Positions 1 to 7,967 of a DNA stretch of 64,000 nucleotides are shown one piece after another. Where the stretch lies: contig NZ_JABWRJ020000001.1 of NCBI RefSeq assembly GCF_014268935.2, forward strand, positions 806,001 through 870,000, read 5' to 3'. Position 1 is the stretch's first letter. The number at the start of each line of letters is the position of its first letter. The notes beneath the pieces are model-generated. The model had not been told where the DNA came from, did not search any database, and saw nothing but the letters and a program-made list of their open reading frames with translations. The position numbers and the translations under genes were made by a program. This stretch comes from Pseudomonas peradeniyensis. GTDB taxonomy: Bacteria > Pseudomonadota > Gammaproteobacteria > Pseudomonadales > Pseudomonadaceae.

Positions 1-2
1 AC

Positions 3-452
3 GTGCTGACCCGCTACCGCATCGACACGCCGCTGCGCATCGCCCACTTCCTTGCCCAGATCGCCCATGAGAGCGGCTGCCTGCGATACACCGAGGAGCT
101 GGCCTCCGGGAGTGCCTACGAGGGCCGCAAGGACCTGGGCAACCTGCAACCGGGCGACGGGCCGCGCTTCAAGGGGCGCGGGCTGATCCAGCTGACCGGT
201 CGCGCCAACTACCGCCAGTACGGCCAGTACTGCAAGCGCGATTTCGAGAGCAAGGACGATCCCACGCTGGTCAGCAGCGACCCGGCCCTGGCGGTGGACG
301 TCGCCGGCTGGTTCTGGGCCAACCGCAAGCTCAACGACTGGGCCGACAAGGATGACCTGCGTGAGGTCACCCGCCGCGTCAATGGCGGTTTCAACGGTCT
401 CGACGACCGCGCCGCGTACCTCGCCCGGGCCAGGTGGCTGCTGATCGGCTGA
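3..452 (+). CDS. GH19-family chitinase/endolysin, 5' end cut by the window
   Basis: This is the C-terminal part (149 residues visible) of a glycoside hydrolase family 19 protein, the fold of class I chitinases and of many phage or pyocin endolysins. The segment IAHESG carries the expected general-acid Glu, and FKGRGLIQLTGRANY is the characteristic GH19 substrate-cleft motif. Family members are usually about 180-210 residues, so the GTG at position 3 is probably internal and the true start lies left of the window. No phage genes are seen to its right. The neighbour is an exported EndoU-like nuclease, so a role in cell-wall attack or lysis is possible, but the left context is missing. Confidence 0.8.
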   Translation: MLTRYRIDTPLRIAHFLAQIAHESGCLRYTEELASGSAYEGRKDLGNLQPGDGPRFKGRGLIQLTGRANYRQYGQYCKRDFESKDDPTLVSSDPALAVDVAGWFWANRKLNDWADKDDLREVTRRVNGGFNGLDDRAAYLARARWLLIG

Positions 453-528
453 ACCCCATTCCCCCTTTTCGCCGGCAGCGGCGGAACCCGAGGACAACAA
501 CGTCCTGTCACCGTAAAAAAGGAGCTTC

Positions 529-1086
529 ATGATGAAAAAGACTTTCGTATTCCCACATGCACGCGCCGCGCTGGCTGGGTTGGCGGTCATCGGCAGCCTG
601 GCGTTCAGCCTGGTGCCGGTGGCGTCCGCCCAGGCCGCCGTGGCATGCCCACAGCCCAACTCGGGCGGCGTGCCGGCGGTCAATCAACAGCATGTGTTCT
701 GCGGCGAGGTGGCCAACAACCGGGCCAAGGGCTTCCACAGCAGGCCTGGCGGACAGTTGCCCGCCACCGTGGCCTTCACGGCGGCGACCACCAATACACC
801 GGTCGGGCCGGCCGGGATCTATGTCCTGCGCAGCTTCAACATCACCCAGAACGGCGTGACCGCGAGCAAGTCCATCTCCACCATGTTCCCGGACAGCTGC
901 TCGCAAGCCAATGTGGTGGCGGCCATCCAGAATGCCTACAACAACCGCACCTCGCTGAACGGCAACGAGTTCCGCGGGCCGTCGGGGGCTCATTGCGTGG
1001 CCGGCAACCCTGGCGCATCGTTCAACATCGTCGGTTATCTGAATGGGGCTGGCACGGTGGTGACCACCGCCTATCCTGACTACTGA
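529..1086 (+). CDS. Exported EndoU-nuclease-like protein (candidate toxin)
   Basis: The protein has 185 residues and a clear Sec signal peptide (KK, hydrophobic run, cleavage near ASAQA at residues 32-36). The remainder resembles bacterial EndoU RNase toxin domains: HVFCGE (His55), GFHSRPGG (His70), a Lys in TASKSISTMFPDS (Lys114) and a C-terminal TTAYPDY (Thr180, Tyr182/185). These match the His/His/Lys/Thr/Tyr catalytic layout known for EndoU toxins such as CdiA C-termini. Four Cys (40, 58, 124, 156) could form two disulfides. A strong ribosome site (AAGGAG) precedes the ATG pair at 529/532. It is free-standing rather than fused to a large delivery protein. The next gene is a small acidic cytosolic protein that could be its immunity partner. 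The domain call is by motif recognition only. Confidence 0.68.
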   Translation: MMKKTFVFPHARAALAGLAVIGSLAFSLVPVASAQAAVACPQPNSGGVPAVNQQHVFCGEVANNRAKGFHSRPGGQLPATVAFTAATTNTPVGPAGIYVLRSFNITQNGVTASKSISTMFPDSCSQANVVAAIQNAYNNRTSLNGNEFRGPSGAHCVAGNPGASFNIVGYLNGAGTVVTTAYPDY

Positions 1087-1105
1087 TCCTGCGTCACCCT
1101 CACCA

Positions 1106-1130
1106 GGGCCGGGCATCATGCCCGGCTCTT
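1106..1130 (+). terminator. Hairpin terminator after the EndoU-like gene
   Basis: GCCGGGCA-TCA-TGCCCGGC forms a perfect 8-bp GC stem with a 3-nt loop followed by TCTT. It sits 20 bases after the stop codon, between the EndoU-like gene and the small downstream gene, and could attenuate rather than abolish read-through. Confidence 0.6.
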
Positions 1131-1157
1131 CCGTATCCCTGGCAAAGGAGCCTGCTC

Positions 1158-1424
1158 ATGTCCAACCCCCGCCCCCCAGGCCTGCAGCAGTTCCTCGACG
1201 ACGAGATGACGGCCGTGGCACTCGAGCATTTGCTCGAGAAGGCCCTGGCCGCACGTCGCAACCGGATGGTGGAGGCCTACAGCGGCAACGCCTACCACGT
1301 TGCCTTCGAAGAGGACGTCGTAGTGATCGAACACCATTACAGGGAGGACTGGCCTGCGGTGCGCCTGCCTTTGGACAGTTTCATCGAGACCCTGCAGGGT
1401 TGGCAGCCGAAGGCGCGCTACTGA
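1158..1424 (+). CDS. Small protein, candidate immunity partner of the EndoU-like protein
   Basis: This is an 88-residue protein without signal peptide or membrane segment. It starts at an ATG with a good AAAGGAG ribosome site 7 bases upstream. The sequence has an acidic helical N-terminal half (LQQFLDDEMTAVALEHLLEKAL) and a predicted strand-rich C-terminal half (YHVAFEEDVVVIEHHY). I do not recognise a named family. Its size, lack of export signal, acidic character and position 71 bases after an exported nuclease-like gene, in the same direction, fit a cognate immunity protein. That function is inference from context only. Confidence 0.6.
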   Translation: MSNPRPPGLQQFLDDEMTAVALEHLLEKALAARRNRMVEAYSGNAYHVAFEEDVVVIEHHYREDWPAVRLPLDSFIETLQGWQPKARY

Positions 1425-1485
1425 AACCCTGCGTCGGGCCGGCACGCCGGTGGTGCTTGCCACGTTTTTCGCGGGCCTGTGAAGG

Positions 1486-1791
1486 TCAATCGAGCACTGG
1501 CCGCAGGAAGTTGCGTTCGTAGCTGAGGATGAAACGTTGCTCGTTGGCCAGGGCGAAGGCGGCGATGCATTGCGGGTCGGTTTCCGAGGCTTTGCGGTAC
1601 TGCTCGTAGGCGGCCAGGCTGGGGAAGCTGAACAGGGCGTAGGCGACATTGTTGGCGCCTTCGCTGGGCAGGAAGTAGCCGTGGTGGGTACCGCCCATGC
1701 GGTTGACCAGGCCGATCCACAGCTTACCGTAGGCCTCGAAGGCCGGGATCTGGTAGGGGTCGATGATGTACTTGAGGTGGCAGGTGATCAT
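1486..1791 (-). CDS. NIPSNAP-family protein
   Basis: A 101-residue protein beginning MITCHLKYIIDPYQ. The ATG at 1791 has an AGGA ribosome site about 9 bases upstream and is preferred over an in-frame TTG three codons earlier. The pattern of a short ferredoxin-like alpha-beta protein with an N-terminal strand, a GTHHGYFLPSEGANN stretch and a conserved tail RFILSYERNFLRPV is typical of NIPSNAP-like small dimeric proteins. The biochemical role of bacterial members is not established. It stands alone, convergent with the preceding small gene. Confidence 0.8.
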   Translation of the reverse strand: MITCHLKYIIDPYQIPAFEAYGKLWIGLVNRMGGTHHGYFLPSEGANNVAYALFSFPSLAAYEQYRKASETDPQCIAAFALANEQRFILSYERNFLRPVLD

Positions 1792-1953
1792 TGCACGCAA
1801 TCCTTTGGGTGAGCCGGGTGGCTCACCTTACAGCGGGCGCGGGCGCGGGTGAAGACGCAACAAAACGGCACGGCCAGGCGCATCGCCATGGGAAACCTCC
1901 TGAAGGGGGGGAAGGGCTCACATGATGTTCGATGCGCGGGCCGGCCAAAGGTT

Positions 1954-2529
1954 TTACTGGGCTGGGCGTGAGGTCTCCACGCTCAGCACTTCGGTATAGA
2001 TGGCTTCGACGGTCTGGTCGAGCTTGAGGTTCTTCATGCGTGCCTGCAGTTCGGGGTCTTCGACCTTGACCACCTGCAGCTTGCCTTCCGGTGGCAGCAG
2101 GGTGACTTCGTGGGTGTTGAGGTCGATTTTCTTGATCTGCGAGGTGACCTTGACCTGGCGGAATGCCTCGCCACCTGGGTTGGGGTTGGCCGCGGTGGCG
2201 CGGATGGTGCCCGACTCCTCGGAGGCCTTGGGCGCGCCGCCGACATTGGTGTTCAGTACATAGGCGATGGCACGGGTGACTTTGATGTTGACCTGGTCAC
2301 CGACCTTGAGGTTGGGCAGGGCCTTGGCCTGCTCGGTGAGCTGGAAGGTCACGTCCTTGTCGTGAGGCCCCTTGACCGTGACCTGGCGGTTGGGCAGGTC
2401 GATCTTGGTCACTTCGGTGGTGACATGGCTTTCCAGCGCTTCGCTGGCGATGGGCAGTTCGGCGGCGTGGGCGGTGAGGCTGGCGGCAAAGATGAGCGAG
2501 GCGAGAGCGATGGCGCGGGTTGGGTTCAT
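1954..2529 (-). CDS. Periplasmic protein of unknown function
   Basis: A 191-residue protein. It starts at MNPTRAIAL, with a Sec signal peptide cleaved near AHAAE; the open frame extends 42 codons further but that part overlaps a REP element. The mature part contains two similar segments of the type VTxxIxxIDLxxxxVTxxxPxGK, around residues 35-60 and 125-150. Each looks like a small beta module in which a linear relation between strand pairs is repeated (TEVTKIDLPNRQVTVKGP and SQIKKIDLNTHEVTLLPP). This suggests an internal duplication. No named family is recognised and the function is unknown. It is monocistronic. Confidence 0.75.
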   Translation of the reverse strand: MNPTRAIALASLIFAASLTAHAAELPIASEALESHVTTEVTKIDLPNRQVTVKGPHDKDVTFQLTEQAKALPNLKVGDQVNIKVTRAIAYVLNTNVGGAPKASEESGTIRATAANPNPGGEAFRQVKVTSQIKKIDLNTHEVTLLPPEGKLQVVKVEDPELQARMKNLKLDQTVEAIYTEVLSVETSRPAQ

Positions 2530-2618
2530 TGGCCTGTCTTCCTTGTGGTCGATACCGGTGGGTGTATGCGAGAAGAAGCATAGACACTGGTTGGCAGATG
2601 TGTGGCCAATGCTGGCCT

Positions 2619-2690
2619 TATCGCGGGGCAAGCCCGCTCCTACAGGCCGGTGCAACTACCTGTGGGAGCGGGCTTGCCCGCGATGAGGCC
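2619..2690. repeat. REP pair (inverted)
   Basis: Two REP units in inverted orientation: TCGCGGGGCAAGCCCGCTCC at 2621-2640 and TGTGGGAGCGGGCTTGCCCG at 2661-2680, followed by CGATGAGGCC. This is the common intergenic palindromic repeat of P. putida-type genomes. It separates the periplasmic-protein gene from the end of the molybdenum hydroxylase operon. Confidence 0.9.
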
Positions 2691-2700
2691 CTTGCAGGCA

Positions 2701-3717
2701 TTACAAAGGCTGGCCAAGGTACTCACCTTTGGCCCCGGACACACTCACCGCCCCCGGCAAGCTCACGGCATTCTTCGCCGCCAGCACTTCGGCCATCACG
2801 CTCACCGCGATCTCCGCCGGGGTCTTGCTGCCGATATAGATGCCAATGGGCCCATGCAGGCGCTCAAGGGACTGTTCGGTTTCGCCGAAGTGCTCGATCA
2901 GCCGCTCGCGGCGCAGCTGGCTGTTGCGCCGCGAGCCGATGGCGCCGATGTAGAACGCCGGGCCATGCAGGGCCTCTAGCAGCGCCAGGTCGTCGAGCTT
3001 GGGGTCGTGGCTGACGGCGATGATGCAGGTGCGCAGGTCGGCCTTGAAGTCGCGTACCACATCGTCCGGCATGCCCTTCAGGTATTCGACGCCGGCGACC
3101 GACCAGGTGGCCATGTGCTCGGGCCGTGGGTCGCACACCGCCACCCTAAAGCCGTTGAACAGGGCCATGGTCGCCAGGTACTCGGCCAGGGCGCCGGCGC
3201 CGATCAGCAGCATGCGGTAGCCGGGGCCGAGGGTGTTGGTCATCTGCCGGCCATCGAAGCAGAACTGTTCCGGGGTGGCGGTGGGTTCGAGGTCGACCGC
3301 GCCGTTGGCCAGGGTCAGCTGGCGACGCATCAGCTGGCCGTTGTCGAGTTGCCCCAGCAGTTGTCGCAGCGGGGCGATGGCGGGCATGAATTCGAGGATC
3401 AGCTCCAGCGTGCCGCCGCATGGCAGGCCAAAGCGGTGGGCGTCGTCGGCGCTGATGCCGTAGCGGATCACCTCGGGCGCCCCCTCGGGCAGGCCGGGGC
3501 CGCCATAGGCGGTGGTGTAGCGGTGGATCAGGTCGTCCTCGATGCAACCGCCGGATACGCTGCCGACCACCCGGCCGTCGTTGCGCAGGGCCATCATCGA
3601 ACCCACCGGGCGCGGCGACGAGCCCCAGGTGCGGGCGACGGTGGCGAGCAGCACGCGATGGCCGGCCTGGAGCCAGTCATGGGTGGTGCGCAGGACCAGC
3701 AGGTCGATGCTTTCCAT
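2701..3717 (-). CDS. XdhC/CoxI-family molybdenum cofactor maturation protein
   Basis: A 338-residue XdhC-family protein, the last gene of the four-gene operon. XdhC proteins bind molybdenum cofactor and help sulfurate and insert it into xanthine-dehydrogenase-type enzymes. The N-terminal domain has RTWGSSPRPVGSMM and SGGCIEDDLI (residues about 25-62). The C-terminal Rossmann part has LLIGAGALAEYLA and the conserved GAIGSRRNSQLRRERL. The start ATESID is chosen as the ATG at 3717; the longer open frame upstream runs into the cytochrome gene and is not supported. It lies 47 bases after the cytochrome gene and probably matures the IorB subunit encoded upstream. Confidence 0.92.
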   Translation of the reverse strand: MESIDLLVLRTTHDWLQAGHRVLLATVARTWGSSPRPVGSMMALRNDGRVVGSVSGGCIEDDLIHRYTTAYGGPGLPEGAPEVIRYGISADDAHRFGLPCGGTLELILEFMPAIAPLRQLLGQLDNGQLMRRQLTLANGAVDLEPTATPEQFCFDGRQMTNTLGPGYRMLLIGAGALAEYLATMALFNGFRVAVCDPRPEHMATWSVAGVEYLKGMPDDVVRDFKADLRTCIIAVSHDPKLDDLALLEALHGPAFYIGAIGSRRNSQLRRERLIEHFGETEQSLERLHGPIGIYIGSKTPAEIAVSVMAEVLAAKNAVSLPGAVSVSGAKGEYLGQPL

Positions 3718-3764
3718 GGTGTCCTCGTGAGTCTGTAGCTCGCGCTTTACCCGTGGGAGCGGTA

Positions 3765-5099
3765 TCAGCGCATATGCAGGATGATCGGGCTGCTGCTGGC
3801 CGGGTCGGTATGCCCGCGCAACGTGCCCACCGCCTTGGCCTCTACCGCGCCGCCGTGATTGCCCCACGCACTGCGGGCGAAACTCAGCACCTGGGCGATC
3901 TCCTGGTCCGACAACTGCTCGCGGAACGCCGGCATGCGGTAGGCATCCGGCACCCCGGCGGCGACGATGCGCTGCGAGCCGTTGAGGGTGATGTTGATCG
4001 CCGAGGCATTCTCCGCGGCCAGCATCGAGGTGGCGCCCGCCAGTGGCGGCATCCACTCGGCCTGGCCCTTGCCGTCCAGGCCATGGCAGCTGGCGCAGCG
4101 GGTCGCGTAGGTATGCGCCCCCGGCGTGTCGGGCCCTGCGGCAAGCGCCTGGTACTGCCAGGGTGCGCCGTCACGCCCCGGATCGCCGGGCAGCGACTTG
4201 AGGTAGCGGGCGATCGCGTTCAGGTCGTCGTCGCTCATGAACTGCGTGGAGTTGTTGAACGCCTCGGTCATCGAGCCGTACACCACCGCGTGCTTGTTTC
4301 GCCCGGTCTTGAGGAACTGCACCATCTGCGGCTCGCTCCAGCGCCCGAGCCCGGTGTTGTGGTCCTGGCGCAGGCTCGGCGCGTACCAGCCATCGAGCAG
4401 GGCGCCGGCGAGGAACGGCGCGCCGCTTTCGTCCAGGGCCTTCTCGTTGAAGGCCAGGCCCCGAGGCGTGTGGCAACTGCCACAGTGGCCGGGGCCCTGG
4501 ACGATATAGGCGCCGCGATTCCACAGCGGGTCCTGGTCGGCCTTCTGCGCATAGGTGCTGGTCGGCGCGAACAGGCCGTTCCACAGGGCAATGGGCCAGC
4601 GCAGGTTCAGTGGCCAGGGAATGTTGCTGGGGACATTGGCCTCGGCGACCGGCTGCACGCCCTTCATGAAGAACGCATAGAGCGCCCGCACATCGTCGTC
4701 GCTGAGCTTGACGTAGGACGGGTAGGGCATGGCCGGGTACAGCCGTCGCCCACCCGGCGCGACGCCCTGGCGCACGGCGCGGTCGAAGTCGGCCAGGCTG
4801 TAGGTGCCGATGCCGTGCTCGCGGTCGGGGGTGATGTTGGTGGCATGGATGGCGCCCAGCGGCGTGGCCATTTCCAGGCCGCCGGCAAACGGCGCCTTGC
4901 CCGGCAGGCTGTGGCAGGCCACGCAGTCGCTGAGCCGCGCGACGTATTCGCCACGGCTGACCAGGGCGGCGTCGGCGCTGTCCGTGGCGCTGAAGGGCGA
5001 GGCGGGCTCGCGGGTGACGTACCAGGCCAGCAGGCCTGCCGCGACCAGGCACGGCAAGGCCAGCCAGCCTGCGGTTCTTGCGAATCGGCTGTTGTTCAT
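3765..5099 (-). CDS. Tri-haem cytochrome c subunit of the molybdenum hydroxylase
   Basis: A 444-residue membrane-anchored cytochrome c. The N-terminal hydrophobic segment (residues 10-28) is a signal or anchor. Three haem-binding motifs are visible: CVACH (59-63), CGSCH (206-210) and CASCH (335-339). This is the layout of the cytochrome subunit of membrane-bound alcohol dehydrogenases and of periplasmic molybdenum hydroxylases such as nicotinate or isoquinoline dehydrogenases, in which it passes electrons from the Fe-S subunit to the respiratory chain. It begins 17 bases after the stop of the large subunit gene, so the two are almost certainly co-translated. Confidence 0.93.
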   Translation of the reverse strand: MNNSRFARTAGWLALPCLVAAGLLAWYVTREPASPFSATDSADAALVSRGEYVARLSDCVACHSLPGKAPFAGGLEMATPLGAIHATNITPDREHGIGTYSLADFDRAVRQGVAPGGRRLYPAMPYPSYVKLSDDDVRALYAFFMKGVQPVAEANVPSNIPWPLNLRWPIALWNGLFAPTSTYAQKADQDPLWNRGAYIVQGPGHCGSCHTPRGLAFNEKALDESGAPFLAGALLDGWYAPSLRQDHNTGLGRWSEPQMVQFLKTGRNKHAVVYGSMTEAFNNSTQFMSDDDLNAIARYLKSLPGDPGRDGAPWQYQALAAGPDTPGAHTYATRCASCHGLDGKGQAEWMPPLAGATSMLAAENASAINITLNGSQRIVAAGVPDAYRMPAFREQLSDQEIAQVLSFARSAWGNHGGAVEAKAVGTLRGHTDPASSSPIILHMR

Positions 5100-5116
5100 G
5101 GGCTGTCCTTGTCGTG

Positions 5117-7363
5117 TCAGCTGAAGGTATGGCGGCTCAGGGGCATGCTGCGCACGCGCTGGCCGGTGAGCTGCGCCACGGCGTTGGCCACCGCGGGCGC
5201 CACCGCCGGCAGCGGTGGCTCACCGATGCCGCCCATCTTCGCCCCGCTCTCGACGATGCGCACATGCACCCGGGCCATGCGCGACGGCGGCAGCACCGGG
5301 TACAGGTCGTAGTTGCGCGCCCTTGGCATGCCGTTGAGCCACACCGATTCCTCCAGCAGCACCTGGGACAGGCCCAGGGACACGGCGCTGTTGACCTGGG
5401 CCTCGATGATCGCCGGGTTGACGATGCTGCCCGGGTCGATGGCCTGCCAGATGTCGTGCACCCGGACCTGGCCGCCCTCCAGCGATACCTCGGCGATCAC
5501 CGCCGCCTCCGAGCCGAATGGCGAGGCCATGGCCACGCCACGGGCTCGCTTGCTGCCGTCCTCGGCGGTGAACGGGCCGCGTTTCCAGCCACCGGACAAC
5601 TCACCCACCGCCTGCAGCAGGGTGGTCAGGCGCGGGTTGCCCTGCAGCAGCTGCAGGCGCAGCTCGAAGGGGTCATGGCCGCCCTTGTCGGCCAGTTCAT
5701 CGAGGAACGACTCGTAGAAGAAGTCGTTCAGCGAGTTGCCCACCGAGCGCCAGTAGCCGAGCATGGCCGGGCCTTTGACGTAGATCTGCGCGGTGCGCTT
5801 GTTGGCGATGGCATAGGCCTTGCCCGACAGACCTTCGAGGGCGGTGGGGTCGACCTTGTCGCCCTGCTTGCCGGCGAGCGCCTCGGTCGGACCTTCGGTG
5901 GCACTGATTGCCTCGATGGCCACCGGCAGGCCTTTTTCGTCCAGGCCGGCGCGGAACTTGACCACGGCCATCGGCCGCATGGCATCGCGCAGGAACTCCT
6001 CTTCGCGGCTCCAGATCAGTTTCACCGGCCGGCCCACGGCCTTGGCCAGGGCGATGGCCTGCGGGTAGGGGTTGGCCGAGTCGTACAGGAAGTGGCGGCC
6101 GAAGAAGCCGCCGAGCAGCGGCGAGTGCAGGGTGATCCGCGCCGGGTCCAGGCCGGTGCGCTTGGCGATGTCGTCGCGGAACATGTCCTGGGCCTGGTTC
6201 GGCAGCCACACCTCCAGGCTGCCGTCGGGGTTGAAACGGGCGGTGGCGGAGGGCGGCTCCAGCTGAGCATGGTTGAGGTACTGGTTGTGGTAGGTGGCCT
6301 CGACCGTGGTCTTGGCGCTGGCCAGGGCGCCCGCCACGTCGCCTTGGTTTTCCTCGTCACGGCTCGGCCCGCCCTGGGCGGCCAGGTGGTCGCGCCAGCC
6401 GTCAGTGGAAAAATCGGCGGGCATTGGCCGCACCTGGCTGTCGGCTGCCGCCTCCTTCCAGTCCACCTGCAGCGCTTCGACCGCGCGCTTGGCGTGCCAC
6501 CAGCGTTCGGCGACCACGGCCACCGCGCCGGGCAGTTGGTGCACCGAGTGCACGCCCTTCATGGCCTTGACCTGTTCCTCGTTGCGCAGTCCGCCGACAG
6601 TCATGCCCAGGCGCGGCGCATGCTGCACGGCGGCGTGGAGCATGCCGTCGACCTTGATGTCGATGCTGTAGATGGCCTTGCCGGTGGACTTGTCATGGGC
6701 ATCGAGGCGTTGCACCGGCTTGCCGATCCAGCGGAACTGGCTGGGGTCGCGCAGCTTGACGCTGGCCGGGTCCGGCACCGGCAGGTCCATGGCCTTGGCG
6801 GCCAGTTCGCCGTAGCCGAGCGAGCGCCCCGAGGCGGCATGCACCACCTTGCCCGGCTCGGTGCCCAGTTCGGCGACCGGCACGCCCAGTTGTTCGGCGC
6901 CGGCCTGCAGCAGCATGGTCCGGGCCAGGGCGCCGAGGCGACGCATGGTCGGGTAGCTCATGCGCACCGACATGCTGCCGCCGGTGATGCGCCAGCCGTT
7001 TTCCATCACCACGTAGGCCTCACCTGGTGGCGCGCTGTCGACCACGAAGGTGGCCGGGTCGGCATCCAGTTCCTCGCCGATGATCTGGGCCATGGCGGTG
7101 TTGACGCCTTGCCCGCCCTCGACGAACGGGCTGAGCAGGTGCACGCTGCCGTCCGGGCGGATTTCCAGGAACGCCGGCACCTGGGTGCCGCGCTCGGTGG
7201 TCGCGGCGGCGGCCTGCACCCGCGCCGAACCCAAGGGCAGGCCGAAGCCCAGCACCAGGGCGCCGATGGCGGTGCCGGCGAGGAAGCGCCGACGTGACAG
7301 GTTGACGGTTTCGCCGTTGCGCAGCCGCAGCAGGTCGTCGGGGGCGTCGGTACGCGCGTTCAT
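5117..7363 (-). CDS. iorB: Molybdopterin-binding large subunit, isoquinoline 1-oxidoreductase type
   Basis: A 748-residue aldehyde oxidase/xanthine dehydrogenase-type large subunit. A twin-arginine signal (SRRRFLAGTAIGALVLGFG, residues 23-41) exports the folded cofactor-loaded enzyme. The body carries molybdopterin-binding segments such as GGQGVNTAMAQIIGEELD, LLGGFFGRHFLYD and the C-terminal GIGEPPLPAVAPAVANA. The start ATG overlaps the iorA stop (TGATG), which implies translational coupling. It is similar to IorB of isoquinoline 1-oxidoreductase. The real substrate here is unknown and could be another N-heterocycle or an aldehyde. Confidence 0.9.
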   Translation of the reverse strand: MNARTDAPDDLLRLRNGETVNLSRRRFLAGTAIGALVLGFGLPLGSARVQAAAATTERGTQVPAFLEIRPDGSVHLLSPFVEGGQGVNTAMAQIIGEELDADPATFVVDSAPPGEAYVVMENGWRITGGSMSVRMSYPTMRRLGALARTMLLQAGAEQLGVPVAELGTEPGKVVHAASGRSLGYGELAAKAMDLPVPDPASVKLRDPSQFRWIGKPVQRLDAHDKSTGKAIYSIDIKVDGMLHAAVQHAPRLGMTVGGLRNEEQVKAMKGVHSVHQLPGAVAVVAERWWHAKRAVEALQVDWKEAAADSQVRPMPADFSTDGWRDHLAAQGGPSRDEENQGDVAGALASAKTTVEATYHNQYLNHAQLEPPSATARFNPDGSLEVWLPNQAQDMFRDDIAKRTGLDPARITLHSPLLGGFFGRHFLYDSANPYPQAIALAKAVGRPVKLIWSREEEFLRDAMRPMAVVKFRAGLDEKGLPVAIEAISATEGPTEALAGKQGDKVDPTALEGLSGKAYAIANKRTAQIYVKGPAMLGYWRSVGNSLNDFFYESFLDELADKGGHDPFELRLQLLQGNPRLTTLLQAVGELSGGWKRGPFTAEDGSKRARGVAMASPFGSEAAVIAEVSLEGGQVRVHDIWQAIDPGSIVNPAIIEAQVNSAVSLGLSQVLLEESVWLNGMPRARNYDLYPVLPPSRMARVHVRIVESGAKMGGIGEPPLPAVAPAVANAVAQLTGQRVRSMPLSRHTFS

Positions 7364-7818
7364 CAGGCGTTCTCCCCTTGGGCCAGTTCGTGCACGGCGG
7401 CATGGATGGCGTTGTAGGTGCCGCAGCGGCACAGGTTGACCATGGCCGCGTCGATCTGCGCAGTGCTGGGCTTGGGCGTGTGCTTGAGCAGCGCGGTGGC
7501 CGCCATCACCTGGCCGGACTGGCAGTAGCCGCACTGGGCCACCTGGTGCTCGACCCAGGCGGCGACCACGCGCTTGCCCACGGCATCGTTCTCGATGGCC
7601 TCGATGGTGGTGACCTCGCGGCCGACCACGCCAGCCACCGGGGTGACGCAGGCGCGCACCACGTTGCCGTCCACCAGCACCGAGCAGGCGCCGCACTGGG
7701 CCAGGCCGCAGCCATACTTGGTGCCGGTCAGGCCCAGGTCGTCGCGGATCACCCAGAGCAAGGGCGTGTCGGCGTCAGCCTCGACCTGGTAGGTCTGCTG
7801 GTTGATTCGTAGTTCCAT
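7363..7818 (-). CDS. iorA: 2Fe-2S small subunit of molybdenum hydroxylase
   Basis: A 151-residue protein with two [2Fe-2S] sites. The plant-type ferredoxin cluster is at Cys37, 42, 45 and 57 (GCGLAQCGAC...AC) and the four-helix-bundle cluster at Cys96, 99, 130 and 132 (QCGYC and NLCRCGTY). It transfers electrons between the molybdopterin subunit and the cytochrome c. It is the first gene of the operon iorA-iorB-cytochrome-xdhC. It has no signal peptide of its own, so it presumably crosses the membrane in complex with the Tat-exported large subunit. A 149-bp gap with no obvious operator separates it from proP. Confidence 0.93.
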   Translation of the reverse strand: MELRINQQTYQVEADADTPLLWVIRDDLGLTGTKYGCGLAQCGACSVLVDGNVVRACVTPVAGVVGREVTTIEAIENDAVGKRVVAAWVEHQVAQCGYCQSGQVMAATALLKHTPKPSTAQIDAAMVNLCRCGTYNAIHAAVHELAQGENA

Positions 7819-7967
7819 GGGCTCACCTGCTGATCATCGGTTGTGGAAGCGGGGAATACGCTGTTCCCCAATCCAGAAACGCTAGCACAGGGGCCCATTG
7901 CGCAACCGATACACCCCGTAGATTCAGAGGATCAGGCAAGCAATCCGGCGGAATGCACAAGTAGCCC

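Noticed and set aside
3753..7297. Long plus-strand open frames (519 and 739 codons) opposite the cytochrome and iorB genes
   Set aside because: They are low-quality, Arg/Gly/His-rich shadows created by high GC at codon position 3 of the genuine minus-strand genes, and have no recognisable domains.
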